Source: Phocaeicola faecicola
GTDB taxonomy: Bacteria > Bacteroidota > Bacteroidia > Bacteroidales > Bacteroidaceae
DNA length: 38,744 bases
Assembly (NCBI RefSeq): GCF_013618865.1
Contig: NZ_JABSOE010000044.1
Coordinates: 1-38,744 of the forward strand
Reading direction: 5' to 3'
Positions within the stretch are counted from its first letter, which is position 1. Each line of letters starts with the position of its first letter. The position numbers were made by a program, and so were the translations under genes. Shown here piece by piece: positions 1 through 8,892 of this stretch. Under the pieces are notes generated by a model. It was not told the origin of the DNA. It saw nothing but the letters and a program-made list of their open reading frames with translations, and did not search any database.

Positions 1-2
1 AA

Positions 3-110
3 GAACGATTCAGATGCCATAAATTCGGTTTCGAAGATATGGTGATTCTTATTGCTTGTGGATTACACAACTTCAGAATCAGCCACAAAATGAGTCATAT
101 AACAAATTAA
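3..110 (+). pseudogene. C-terminal end of a transposase, cut by the window edge
   Basis: An open frame enters from outside the window and stops at TAA 108-110, giving about 35 residues that end with an ACGLHNFRISHK-like stretch. Several DDE transposases end with a similar leucine-histidine-asparagine segment, so this is probably the tail of an insertion-sequence transposase on the plus strand. The family cannot be fixed from so few residues. The stop lies only 15 bases before the next gene's start, so the element abuts the histidine kinase gene. Whether the gene is intact outside the window is unknown. Confidence 0.42.
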
Positions 111-125
111 TCTATATAATGTCTA

Positions 126-1424
126 ATGAGGGCAAAATACATCAAATACATAACTATTATATGTCTTATAGCTATTTTCTTTATTCAATGTGCATGGCTA
201 TATAATTCATATATGTATTTAAAGGAAGATTCTATAACTAAAACATCTAAAATGTTAGAACAAGCTGTCATGGAGGAAACGTTCTCCAGACTGCAACATT
301 TACCTATTGGAACTAAAGTTAAAAGTAGAACAGAGGAAGATAAAGGAAAGAATCTTCCAGAATTTACTTATATGCAAGAATCTTTAGATTCATTAAATAT
401 GCCTATATCATTGGATTCTATCAATCGCATTTATGCTATAACCCTAAATGATAAAGAATTTCCAAATGAATGTGTAATTTCAATATTTAAAGGAAACCAA
501 TTAATCCAGAGTTTTGGGAAAATAGAAAAATCCATTTTTAATATTAAAACATTACCTCTTCCTTTAAGAAAAGATTATTCTTTAACTATACAAGCTGAGA
601 TATCAAACCCCAGTCTGTTTTTCCTCGAAAAAATGAGTGCTTTACTCTTTTCTACAACAACCCTTATACTCATTGTTATTAGTGGATTTTTCTATCAAAT
701 TAAAATTATAGAGCAATTTAATAAAATATTTCATATACGAGAAGATTTCTCATATGCAATGGTACATGACATGAAAACACCTTTGAGTTCAATATTGTCA
801 GCCTTGAATTTTCTACAGGGTGGAAGACTTGATAATAAGCCAGAGATGAAAGAGAAATTCTTCAATATAGCCAAAGATGAAGCTGATCACTTATTGACAT
901 TGACAAACAAGATTCTTACTATATCTAAGTTGGAGAATAATAAATTGGAGATGAACTGTGAAATGGTAATGCTGAAGCCTCTACTCTTAAAAATATCCGA
1001 TAAATTTATGGCTAAATCTCCCAAACCAGTTACTTTTAAATTTGACCTGGTTGCTGAGTGTATTTATGCTGATGCTGAATATATAGAAGAAGTATTTTGC
1101 AATATGATTGATAATTCCATAAAATATTCCAAGGATAGTGTTGATATTAAAATATCTTCTTCAGAGAATAGTAAATATAGTATCATCAAAATTTACGATA
1201 ATGGGCTTGGTATGAATGATGATGATCAACTTAAGATATTCAATAAGTATGAACGAGCATATGCCGGTCGTAAGAAAAAAACTTATGCTTCAGGATTTGG
1301 ATTAGGCTTAAACTTTGTTCAACAAGTGATTGAAGCGCACAAAGGGAAAATTATAGTCAATAGTGTAGAAGGAGAATTTACTGAATTTATTATTTACTTA
1401 CCTCTAATATTAAAAGAATTATGA
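126..1424 (+). CDS. Membrane sensor histidine kinase
   Basis: This 432-residue protein should sit in the inner membrane and phosphorylate the response regulator encoded next to it. One membrane segment spans about residues 7-27 and a second about 171-190, enclosing a ~140-residue periplasmic sensor region. The H-box (VHDMKTPL) has the phospho-accepting His near residue 214. An N-box with NMIDNSIKYS, a G1 box DNGLGM and a G2 box GFGLGLNF complete the ATP-binding domain. Its stop overlaps the next start by four bases (ATGA), so the two are translationally coupled. The signal is not predictable. The gene is AT-rich compared with purL or prfC. Its start lies 16 bases after the transposase stop, so the promoter must lie within or upstream of that element. 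Confidence 0.9.
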   Translation: MRAKYIKYITIICLIAIFFIQCAWLYNSYMYLKEDSITKTSKMLEQAVMEETFSRLQHLPIGTKVKSRTEEDKGKNLPEFTYMQESLDSLNMPISLDSINRIYAITLNDKEFPNECVISIFKGNQLIQSFGKIEKSIFNIKTLPLPLRKDYSLTIQAEISNPSLFFLEKMSALLFSTTTLILIVISGFFYQIKIIEQFNKIFHIREDFSYAMVHDMKTPLSSILSALNFLQGGRLDNKPEMKEKFFNIAKDEADHLLTLTNKILTISKLENNKLEMNCEMVMLKPLLLKISDKFMAKSPKPVTFKFDLVAECIYADAEYIEEVFCNMIDNSIKYSKDSVDIKISSSENSKYSIIKIYDNGLGMNDDDQLKIFNKYERAYAGRKKKTYASGFGLGLNFVQQVIEAHKGKIIVNSVEGEFTEFIIYLPLILKEL

Positions 1425-2122
1425 TAAAATTATTGCTAGTTGAAGATGATGTAAACTTAAGCTATATAGTACAAGCTGGACTTCAGGATATTATAGGTGG
1501 CTATGAAGTTACTGTGGCAGAAAATGGTAAAGAAGGTATTGAAACGTGGAAAAACTGGAAACCTGATATTATCATTTCAGATATTGATATGCCGGTAATG
1601 AATGGATTTGAGATGGTAAAAAGAATAAGAGAGACTGATGGTGAGATTCCAATACTTTTTGCTTCAGCCTTGACTTCGCCAAAAGATGTAAGAAAAGGCT
1701 ATGATATTGGTGTAAATAATTATGTGAAAAAGCCTTTTGTTCCGGATGAACTTGATGCCCATTTGCGTGCCATCCTAAAATTAAAAGAAGGTAAAAAGAA
1801 CAGAAATGAAGAAGGATTATGTAACTTTGGTCAGTACACACTGAACCCTAAACATGCTACCTTGCTTAATAACCAAACGGACAAACAATCAATCCTTACC
1901 GTAAGAGAGGCTGAAATTCTCCAAATTCTTGCTGAAAATAAAGGAGAAATAGTAAGAAAAGAAGCCATTCTAAGCCGCTTCTGGAATACGGAAGATGATT
2001 ACTTCGCATCCCGAAGTCTTGATGTATTCATAGCCAAACTAAGAAAACTGTTTGCAGACGATACTCAGATAGAGATTGTCACCAAAAGAGGTACGGGATA
2101 TATACTTGTCATCAAGGAATAG
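1421..2122 (+). CDS. OmpR-family response regulator
   Basis: This 233-residue DNA-binding response regulator is the partner of the kinase just upstream. The receiver domain (about 1-120) has the acidic pair E8-D9-D10, phospho-acceptor D54 (SDIDMP) and conserved K104 (KKPF). The C-terminal winged helix (about 135-230) contains LTVREAEILQIL and ends with the RGTGYIL wing typical of OmpR/PhoB proteins. The same architecture appears in RprY (2348-3055), so the two regulators are likely paralogues. The targets are unknown; the outer-membrane genes at 4990-7826 are the nearest non-regulatory genes, but this link is only inferred from position. Confidence 0.9.
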   Translation: MIKLLLVEDDVNLSYIVQAGLQDIIGGYEVTVAENGKEGIETWKNWKPDIIISDIDMPVMNGFEMVKRIRETDGEIPILFASALTSPKDVRKGYDIGVNNYVKKPFVPDELDAHLRAILKLKEGKKNRNEEGLCNFGQYTLNPKHATLLNNQTDKQSILTVREAEILQILAENKGEIVRKEAILSRFWNTEDDYFASRSLDVFIAKLRKLFADDTQIEIVTKRGTGYILVIKE

Positions 2123-2284
2123 ACTGTTATTGGTAAATCAGTAAGTCTTCCCTTTTTTGGTACCTCGATACCCATCGCCGAGAAGGAAAGTGGCTTGCCT
2201 TATCTGCTCTTCAGGCTGTTGTCATGGAGGCACATGTTCCACCCCCTTGGGGACAGACCGAAATCCATCCAATTCAGGAGGACT

Positions 2285-2327
2285 GTACAAACAAAAACAG
2301 AGGCTGCTTCCGTTCAGAAACAGCCTC
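2285..2327 (-). terminator. Rho-independent terminator after the rprY-type gene
   Basis: On the minus strand a 7-bp stem (GAGGCTG/CAGCCTC, arms at 2321-2327 and 2300-2306) with a 14-base loop is followed by a T-rich tract over 2299-2285. It lies just downstream of the response regulator stop at 2348. Confidence 0.85.
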
Positions 2328-2347
2328 CGTCATACTATCTGCGCCGA

Positions 2348-3055
2348 TCAGTCCTGTTCAGGAGCAATCAGTTTATATCCTTTTCCATGGATATTGATGA
2401 TTTCGATAGACGGGTCTTCCTTCAAGTGCTTACGCAACTTGGTGATATACACGTCCATACTTCTTGCATTGAAGTAGTTGTCATCAATCCAGATGGTCTT
2501 CAGAGCGAAGTCACGCTGCAGGATTTCGTTGGCATGCGCGCACAACAGTCCCAGCAGTTCCGATTCCTTCGTAGTCAGCTTGGTCTGCTTCTCTCCGATA
2601 GACAGAATCTGCTTCTGTGTATCGAAAGTAAAGCGTCCGATCTTGTATACGCTGCTTTCCTTGTTTCTCTTTCCGCGTACACGACGCAAAATAGCCTCGA
2701 TACGGAATGTCAGCTCTTCCATGCTGAACGGTTTGGTAATATAGTCGTCTGCACCAATCTTGAAACCTTCCAGAATATCTTCTTTCAACGTCTTGGCCGT
2801 AAGGAAAATGATAGGAATCTCCGCATTCGCCTGACGAATCTCTTGCGCCAGTGTGAATCCGTCTTTCTTAGGCATCATTACATCCAACACACACAAATCA
2901 TATTTACTCTTCAGAAACGCCTTATATCCTGCTTCTCCGTCAGGAAACAACTCTGCTGCATATCCCTTAGCCTGTAAATATTCTCTTAACAACATGCCAA
3001 GATTTTCGTCATCTTCGCACAATAAAATACGCAATTTCTCGTCCATATCATTCAT
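2348..3055 (-). CDS. rprY: OmpR-family response regulator RprY
   Basis: This cytoplasmic transcription factor pairs with the RprX kinase encoded immediately upstream. The receiver domain has LCEDDEN near the start, phospho-acceptor D58 (LDVMMP) and a TKPF lysine. The C-terminal winged helix includes LTTKESELLGLL and the HGKGYKL wing. The sequence closely resembles what I recall of Bacteroides RprY. I chose the ATG at 3055 (MNDMDEK), which overlaps the kinase stop by eight bases. An ATG at 3046 is also possible, and a longer in-frame start exists at 3076. In Bacteroides fragilis rprX/rprY were first described through an effect on tetracycline resistance in E. coli; that is family knowledge, not shown here. 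Confidence 0.88.
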   Translation of the reverse strand: MNDMDEKLRILLCEDDENLGMLLREYLQAKGYAAELFPDGEAGYKAFLKSKYDLCVLDVMMPKKDGFTLAQEIRQANAEIPIIFLTAKTLKEDILEGFKIGADDYITKPFSMEELTFRIEAILRRVRGKRNKESSVYKIGRFTFDTQKQILSIGEKQTKLTTKESELLGLLCAHANEILQRDFALKTIWIDDNYFNARSMDVYITKLRKHLKEDPSIEIINIHGKGYKLIAPEQD

Positions 3056-4601
3056 CTTTAAATAAAGGTAATACAATTATAAATTTCGTTCCCACATTCA
3101 GCTCACTCTCGGCACGTATCGTACCCTTGTGGTCTGTAATGATTTTCTTCACATAGGCCAAGCCCAATCCAAAGCCTTTCACATCGTGCAAATTGCCTGT
3201 ATGAACCCGGTAGAACTTTTCAAATATCTTTTTCAAATTTTCTTTCTTAATACCGATTCCGTTGTCCTCTATCGAGATATGCAACTTGTTCGACTCGTTC
3301 CAGGTGCGTACCTTCAGGTGGATGTTGACATCCGGTTTCTTGTACTTCAATGCATTGTCGAGCAGGTTGAAGATCACATTGGTAAAGTGCATCTCATCCA
3401 CGAAGATAAACGGATCATCAGCGTCAAAGGCCACATCCAGCGTACCGTTGCAGTTCTCTACCTTGAGGCGGAAGGTATTCGTAACCCCGTAAATCAGTTC
3501 GTTGGCATCTACCTCCTTCTTCTTCAGCGTCGCTTTCTGACGCTCGAACATCGACATCTGGAGCACCTTTTCCACCTGGAAGCGCAAGCGTTTCGTCTCG
3601 TCGTTGATGACTCCCGAAATGTGCTTGAACATTGCCGGAGATTTACCCACAGCCGGGTCGTTCAGCATCTGGGCAGCCAGCGAGATGGTAGAAATCGGAG
3701 TCTTGAACTCATGAGTCATGTTATTGATAAAGTCGTTCTTGATCTCCGTCAGTTTCTTCTGTCGGAAGATGATGTATATCGTAAAGATAAACGTAACCAG
3801 CAGCACCAGGGTGAAGATGATGGAAGGAATCATGAATCTTACCGAACTGAAGATGTAATTATCCATGGTCGGGAAGAAAATGTTCACAAATCCCATCTTT
3901 GCCGGAGGGTCTTTCTCGAACAGCAGTCTTGAATAGATTTTCTCATTGTCGTAGCTGTAGTCCGAACAACGGTACACTTCCTTTCCGTCGCGGTCTGTCA
4001 CGGTAAAATGATAAGGAATGTCAATGCCGTTGTTCAGCAGTTCCGCCTTCAGGAAATGATCGAGCTGCTTGAAGTTGACCCGTTCGTTCAGCGGCTTGTC
4101 GCTTGCCGTATACAGAATGTTGTATACCACCTCGTCCAGCAAGGCACGCTGATAGATGTAACGCTCCTTCAGAATCTCCTGCAGGGCGCGGGAAGTCTGC
4201 GGAATGTTCTTTCCGGTAGAAATGATCACCTTCGGAATTTTGGAAGGCCGGTTGATGATGGTCTTCAGTTCAAAAGAAGAGAAGGTACTTCCATCGGGAG
4301 CCGTCACCGTATACTGATGGTGCTCTACCGTATTGCTTTCAGTCGTACTACCCGACTGCTGCATCTGTTCCGACAGACGGGCAGCGCGTTCGGTGGCCGC
4401 CACATCCTTCTCCAGATACCGCTTGGTTTCCACCAGTTCCAGATTATGTACGGCCTGCGCAAGGCTCCGTCCTACATTTTCTTCAAACTGCTCCTTACGC
4501 ATCTTGACCATCTCTTCGATATAGCTCACCTGCAAATAGAGGAGGCTCAGAAAAGAGAGGCCCATTACAATACCCAATATCCAAATCGTAGTCTTTTTCA
4601 T
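3048..4601 (-). CDS. rprX: Membrane sensor histidine kinase RprX
   Basis: This 517-residue inner-membrane kinase senses an unknown envelope signal and phosphorylates RprY. A first membrane segment lies at about residues 5-24 and a second at 256-280, with a ~230-residue periplasmic domain between them. The H-box is MTHEFKTPI with His near residue 297. N-box NVIFNLLDNALKY, G1 DNGIGI and G2 GFGLGLAYV follow. The stop overlaps the rprY start, giving a two-gene operon. Length and order match the Bacteroides RprX/RprY pair. Confidence 0.88.
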   Translation of the reverse strand: MKKTTIWILGIVMGLSFLSLLYLQVSYIEEMVKMRKEQFEENVGRSLAQAVHNLELVETKRYLEKDVAATERAARLSEQMQQSGSTTESNTVEHHQYTVTAPDGSTFSSFELKTIINRPSKIPKVIISTGKNIPQTSRALQEILKERYIYQRALLDEVVYNILYTASDKPLNERVNFKQLDHFLKAELLNNGIDIPYHFTVTDRDGKEVYRCSDYSYDNEKIYSRLLFEKDPPAKMGFVNIFFPTMDNYIFSSVRFMIPSIIFTLVLLVTFIFTIYIIFRQKKLTEIKNDFINNMTHEFKTPISTISLAAQMLNDPAVGKSPAMFKHISGVINDETKRLRFQVEKVLQMSMFERQKATLKKKEVDANELIYGVTNTFRLKVENCNGTLDVAFDADDPFIFVDEMHFTNVIFNLLDNALKYKKPDVNIHLKVRTWNESNKLHISIEDNGIGIKKENLKKIFEKFYRVHTGNLHDVKGFGLGLAYVKKIITDHKGTIRAESELNVGTKFIIVLPLFKDE

Positions 4602-4989
4602 AAAGACAAAATTAACAGTCTTCCTTTAAATTAACATATCAGAGGGGTGATTTTTCCCGTAATATTTTTCTTCATTAACGTAATTCCGAATTTTAGTGTC
4701 GATTTCATGCACTAAAATCATCAAATTCTTATGCTTAACAACAAAAATAACAAAATTTCACAATAATAACAAGTAATAAAACAAGATTGTTCAAGGTTTT
4801 TTGCAATAAAAATTTTAATTATGCGAGATAAGAAGAATCTTTTAGCAATATCCTTCTACAAATGTCTTTCAAATAAACCACTCGAACTTTCAAGGCTGCC
4901 TTAAATGACCTATCACATTCTTTACGTGAGATTTGCTGATCAGAACGACGATATAACAACAAATATCTCAGGTATATTTACAAATACTC
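4602..4989. other. 388-bp intergenic region
   Basis: This AT-rich gap lies between the rprX start and the end of the next minus-strand gene. It must hold the rprXY promoter and the 3' end of the 4990-7826 operon. I see no gene, clear hairpin terminator or repeat in it. A TAATTTTG box (minus strand, 4614-4607) sits too close to the rprX start to be a convincing promoter. Confidence 0.5.
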
Positions 4990-5502
4990 CTAGTTAGTTT
5001 GCAATTCTTCACATTGCTTCTTTTTGGCCTTCAATCCACTAAAATCGACATGACTGTTACCTTTTATCGTGCAGTCAAGTACATCTGTTTCTCCTTTTAG
5101 GGTAAATCGACTACTCGCTCCAGCCGATACCTGCAGATATTTTGCCTTAACATCCATCGCCCCCTTGGATCCGGCAGACAACGACACACTGAGTGAATCT
5201 ACTGTAAACAACTCTTCCGTCGTCAGTTCAGAATAAATCATACATATCCGACGAACATCATTGCTATAGATGCGTACCACATTTTTTGGCATCGAACCAT
5301 CCGCATCTTTAAGTGTAAACGACAGTATTCCATCCTTAAGTTCCTGTATTCCCAAGTCCGGGTTGTCTACTTCTACGTGAAAGGTATCTGACGGAATAAA
5401 TACGGCTTTGTATCCAGCAAAATAGAAATTCTTTACTGGTTCTTCTGCCTGACTCACCAAACAAAAGCCAAGTCCTGCTAAAAATAATGCTACCTTCTTC
5501 AT
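4990..5502 (-). CDS. Small secreted protein, possibly DUF2807-like
   Basis: This 170-residue protein has a cleavable signal peptide (about residues 1-19, ending LVSQA), so it should be periplasmic or outer-membrane associated. The rest is short alternating beta-type segments with no cysteine lipobox. The pattern of strands rich in Ser, Gly and Lys around residues 105-160 resembles the repetitive beta-solenoid of DUF2807 (putative adhesin head) proteins. That resemblance is weak. The gene starts 14 bases after the outer-membrane protein stop, so the two are almost certainly cotranscribed. The function is unknown. Confidence 0.7.
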   Translation of the reverse strand: MKKVALFLAGLGFCLVSQAEEPVKNFYFAGYKAVFIPSDTFHVEVDNPDLGIQELKDGILSFTLKDADGSMPKNVVRIYSNDVRRICMIYSELTTEELFTVDSLSVSLSAGSKGAMDVKAKYLQVSAGASSRFTLKGETDVLDCTIKGNSHVDFSGLKAKKKQCEELQTN

Positions 5503-5516
5503 CTTTACTATATATT

Positions 5517-7826
5517 TTAATTATCATTTATTTTCAAAATACTGTTCACCCAACCTGAATTCTGTAACCGTTTGTTGCTTTGGAAAATGGAACGTCCCCA
5601 ATTGATGTTATATGAAAGACTGACATAAAACATATTCCGATTATTGCGAATCAATACATTTCGGTCAGAAGTAACGATTTGACTCAATTGTTCAGTCCGA
5701 TATTTAGAGCCTTTAGTAAATGGAAACATAATTCCCATTCCTACATTTAAGTTTTTCCATTTGTAGGTTGCATTGATACTACTGTTATTTTCAGATGTCA
5801 TAACATACTGCCCATACAATGATTTCATCGGTTTCCTCCAAGTACCATTAATTTGAAACCCTTTATATGTCATAGCCAGATAAACACCATAATAGAAATT
5901 ATTCAAAGTATGTTCGTAAGCTTCACCTTTTGACTTATAATAATTCCATCCGCCAAATACCTGAAACATGAAAAGATCCAAAATATCTGTCACCTGTACA
6001 ATCATCTGTGCACCATAGTCGACATCATACTCCTGATTGTTTTCCTGAAAGATAAACCGGTTCTCAATAGGCGAATAAAAAATATCCTGTTGGATAGGGT
6101 GAAAGCTACAATCGGCTACCAATGTCAGCATAGTTGCAAATTTCTTATTATCCCAGACTGAAATATTAACCTGATTACGCAAGGTGTTATAAGGAGCCAG
6201 CGAATGATTTCCTCGCATAATGGAGAGAGAATCTATTTCCTGTACCACTTCAGAAAGACTGCTCAAAGAAGGAAACAATGGACGAAAATTAACAGAATAC
6301 TGTAAGTTCCAATATTTTTGTTTATAGGATAAAGACAAAGAAGACGTATTACGCCAATAATCCACCAGTTCGTTTCCCTGCTTCTGTTGTTGGAATCGCA
6401 AACCAGTTCCGACTGTATAAGACACTTTACCAAAACTGCCTTGTAGCTGGACATAAGGATAAGCATTAAAATTTTTCAAGTTAACTTCTCCGTTCACTCC
6501 ATAAAGATTGCTTGCATATTGGTAAATAGAACGTAAACCGGCTGAAATATTAACCTTTTCACCTTCACGCCAATAGTAAACTTCACCAATCAGTGATTTC
6601 TGGTTACCCTCAGTCGTATTATTTACTTCCGTTAGTGCCTGTTCATCCAAATGGTCGGACAGCGCACGTTCATAATTTGTATTTGCCAATGTACCGACCA
6701 GGTTCACTTCCACACCTTGATTATTGTTCATCTTTCGGCTGTAGGTAAAATCAAGCGATGGTATATAGTTTGAAAAAGAAGAATGAATATCTCGCTGTCC
6801 TATGAGTTGCTGCTCTTGAAACATTTGCTGACGGTTTCTATCATAGTTTGAGCCAATTTGATTGTTAAATCGGATATTAACCATATCTTTATTATTCTTA
6901 TAAAGGTAACCGACAGCAATGTTATGATCCGTATAACCGAAAGGAGCAAACTCACCTCGCTTATCACGCCTCAGAACTGAACCATCCGGATACGAATAAG
7001 TCTCCAGTTCGTCTGTCCGGCGTTCGGAATAATCTCGATAATTCACATTATAATCAATTGAGAACTGAGATTGCTTATAGTTTGTCCGGAAATTAACATT
7101 TCCGTTCACAAAACCCGTAGTAAAGGCACTCACACCTCCCAAAGACAGAGAAGTTCCAACCCGAGGTTCTTTCAAAATAAAATCAAGAACTCCGGAATTG
7201 GAATCCAATTCACGCATAGATGGCAACTGACAGTAATCCACACGTGCAATTTGTTGCGGATTCAAAGCCTTTACTTCTTGCAAACTGGCATTTACACCAT
7301 TAATTCGATAAATCACTCCAGAGACTCCTGAAATGGAAATAGATTCTTGGACTGGATCAACAAATAATTGTGGGAGCATCATGCTTTTCAACAAACCAAG
7401 GCTGGAAGTTGCTGCTTCAACCTGTTTCGCACTTGGATAAGCTACAATCTTTCCTGTTTTATGTGCCATACCTTGCGCAACCACCTCAACACCTTCCAGG
7501 TTTATTGAATCAAGCGCTAGCGATATGGTTCCCAAATCCACATTCTTTCGATTACTATTTTGTACTAATACGATATTTCTTTCATATCCCACATAAGATA
7601 TTTCCAACCAGAAGTTATTCAATTTTATGTCAGACCTGAAGCGCCCTTTTTCGTCGGTTGTGAAACCTGTCACATACACTGAATCTTCAGTCAGAACTCG
7701 CACTGTAGCACCAATCAATGGTCTGTTCCCATCTGCCGCATACACACGCCCTTTTATTTCTTGAGCAGAAAGGACTGCTATTTTAAATAAAAAAGATGCG
7801 AAAATCAATAAATATCTTGTTTTCAT
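5517..7826 (-). CDS. Outer-membrane beta-barrel protein with carboxypeptidase-regulatory-like N-domain
   Basis: This 769-residue protein belongs with TonB-dependent-receptor-like outer-membrane barrels of Bacteroidetes. A signal peptide covers about residues 1-21. A CarboxypepD_reg-like domain follows (about 23-110; EIKGRVYAADGNRPLIGATV). A plug-like segment (about 155-220) contains YRINGVNASLQEVKALNP, and the rest is a long barrel of alternating aromatic strands. It is shorter than SusC-type receptors (about 1000 residues) and no SusD gene is adjacent, so a glycan-uptake role is not supported. It fits the OMP_b-brl_3 type. An exporter ATPase remnant lies just upstream on the same strand (7933-8084). 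A role in peptide export or uptake is possible but inferred. Confidence 0.82.
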   Translation of the reverse strand: MKTRYLLIFASFLFKIAVLSAQEIKGRVYAADGNRPLIGATVRVLTEDSVYVTGFTTDEKGRFRSDIKLNNFWLEISYVGYERNIVLVQNSNRKNVDLGTISLALDSINLEGVEVVAQGMAHKTGKIVAYPSAKQVEAATSSLGLLKSMMLPQLFVDPVQESISISGVSGVIYRINGVNASLQEVKALNPQQIARVDYCQLPSMRELDSNSGVLDFILKEPRVGTSLSLGGVSAFTTGFVNGNVNFRTNYKQSQFSIDYNVNYRDYSERRTDELETYSYPDGSVLRRDKRGEFAPFGYTDHNIAVGYLYKNNKDMVNIRFNNQIGSNYDRNRQQMFQEQQLIGQRDIHSSFSNYIPSLDFTYSRKMNNNQGVEVNLVGTLANTNYERALSDHLDEQALTEVNNTTEGNQKSLIGEVYYWREGEKVNISAGLRSIYQYASNLYGVNGEVNLKNFNAYPYVQLQGSFGKVSYTVGTGLRFQQQKQGNELVDYWRNTSSLSLSYKQKYWNLQYSVNFRPLFPSLSSLSEVVQEIDSLSIMRGNHSLAPYNTLRNQVNISVWDNKKFATMLTLVADCSFHPIQQDIFYSPIENRFIFQENNQEYDVDYGAQMIVQVTDILDLFMFQVFGGWNYYKSKGEAYEHTLNNFYYGVYLAMTYKGFQINGTWRKPMKSLYGQYVMTSENNSSINATYKWKNLNVGMGIMFPFTKGSKYRTEQLSQIVTSDRNVLIRNNRNMFYVSLSYNINWGRSIFQSNKRLQNSGWVNSILKINDN

Positions 7827-7932
7827 ACATTTCTATTCGTTTTATAACAACTCCACACATGTTGTGCGAAGGATCTGTATTTATTTTGGTCAAAGGTTAA
7901 TTATCGACTTTTATTTCTCCTTTTTGTGAAGT

Positions 7933-8084
7933 TTAGGATGAAAGTGATAATTTAATATGAGTAATTGTCCCACTACCACCTGTTCCAACTATTGCTGTTT
8001 TTTACCTTTAGGGATATATAAAGACAAGTCATCAACAATATAAGAAGGTGAATTCTTTACATATTTGAAAGAGATAAACTCAAT
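7933..8084 (-). pseudogene. ABC exporter ATPase fragment, frameshifted
   Basis: On the minus strand, 8084 downward reads IEFISFKYVKNSPSY, then IVDDLSLYIPKGKK. After a one-base frameshift it continues TAIVGTGGSGTITHIKL and stops. This matches the start of an ABC nucleotide-binding domain up to the Walker A loop (normally GxxGSGKST), where the catalytic Lys is lost. The style (DDLSLYIPKGKKTAIVG) is that of peptidase-domain bacteriocin exporters. Frameshift, lost lysine and truncation make it a dead remnant. It lies about 100 bases upstream of the outer-membrane gene, in the same direction. Confidence 0.65.
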
Positions 8085-8339
8085 GAAAAAATCAGATTAA
8101 AAGAGTTAAAAAATATAAATTTCATCATTCTGTTTCCTTCCTTTTTCTGTTGTAAATTGAACAACTGGAGTTCCACTTGCCAAACGAAATAGTATTGTAT
8201 CTGGTTGAGCCCAAAGAAATATCATAATATAAGTCTAGTTAAGTTAACATACATATGAGACATCAATAAGAAGACTATGCTTAATAAAAATGTATCATTA
8301 TTAATATTGTTGAATAAATATACTATCGTTTTCATTTAA

Positions 8340-8600
8340 TTACAAGTAATAGATGCATTAAATTATGTTAATTATTTATTGACTCAAAGCCAGGATTATG
8401 TTACAGAAAAGTTTTTTAATCTTCTAATTTCGAGTACAGTCCCCATTTATTTAGGTACTCCCAACATACATGACTTTGTATCTGGAAAAAATCGTTTTAT
8501 GAATATTCCTGACTTCGTCACTTTTTACTGTAAAAAACAATCTATTAAAAATCAGTTAGTTAGTTTTATAAAAGGGTGGTTAAGGGTGACATTACCATAA
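8340..8600 (+). pseudogene. C-terminal fragment of an alpha-1,3-fucosyltransferase (GT10)
   Basis: This open frame has no ATG before the conserved region; only TTG codons are available, and an in-frame TAA precedes it at 8337-8339. It carries the hallmark GT10 donor-binding block DYVTEKFFN, then TVPIYLGTPNIHDFV and a terminal NRFMNIPDF. Full GT10 enzymes of Bacteroides and Helicobacter have about 300 or more residues; only about 80 are left here. The residues before DYVTEK do not match the family, so the left part has been replaced. It is a remnant of a fucosyl-glycan synthesis gene and unlikely to be active. Confidence 0.75.
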
Positions 8601-8619
8601 AAAATCGTATATTTACAGC

Positions 8620-8892
8620 ATGTTTGTCCGTAAGAAGGATAGGACGGGTACAGCAAGTATTGTGGCAGGCAACAAGCACGGTGAAAAGTTCAAGGAACTA
8701 CATACCGCTAGCATTGCAAGATCATGATGAAGAGAAAGCAGACCGATATTCCATTTCACGGAAAAACGCATAGAAGCACATATCGGTTTATGTTTTGTGG
8801 CATACAAGGTTTACAAGGGGCCGGAGCGTATAGCCTATAACCGTAAGATGGATATAAGTACTGGCACTATTTTGAAAATAGCTAAACAATAA
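8620..8892 (+). pseudogene. Internally deleted IS1634-like transposase
   Basis: ATG 8620 begins MFVRKKDRTGTASIVAGNKHG and continues to LHTASIARS, resembling the start of IS1634-type transposases. Two TGA codons follow at 8725-8730. In the same frame the sequence resumes at 8731 with FTEKRIEAHIGLCFVAYKVYKG, which resembles the end of the same family, and stops at 8890. About 35 N-terminal and 50 C-terminal residues survive of a protein of several hundred. The DDE core is gone, so the element cannot move itself. I did not find convincing terminal inverted repeats. Confidence 0.68.

Noticed and set aside
2195..2977. 260-residue open frame opposite rprY
   Set aside because: It is a shadow of rprY and crosses its terminator.
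4607..4614. TAATTTTG as the rprX promoter
   Set aside because: It would place the transcript start inside the start codon, and no -33 element is present.
5517..7826. SusC-type nutrient receptor of a polysaccharide utilisation locus
   Set aside because: The protein is about 250 residues too short and no SusD or glycoside hydrolase gene lies beside it.
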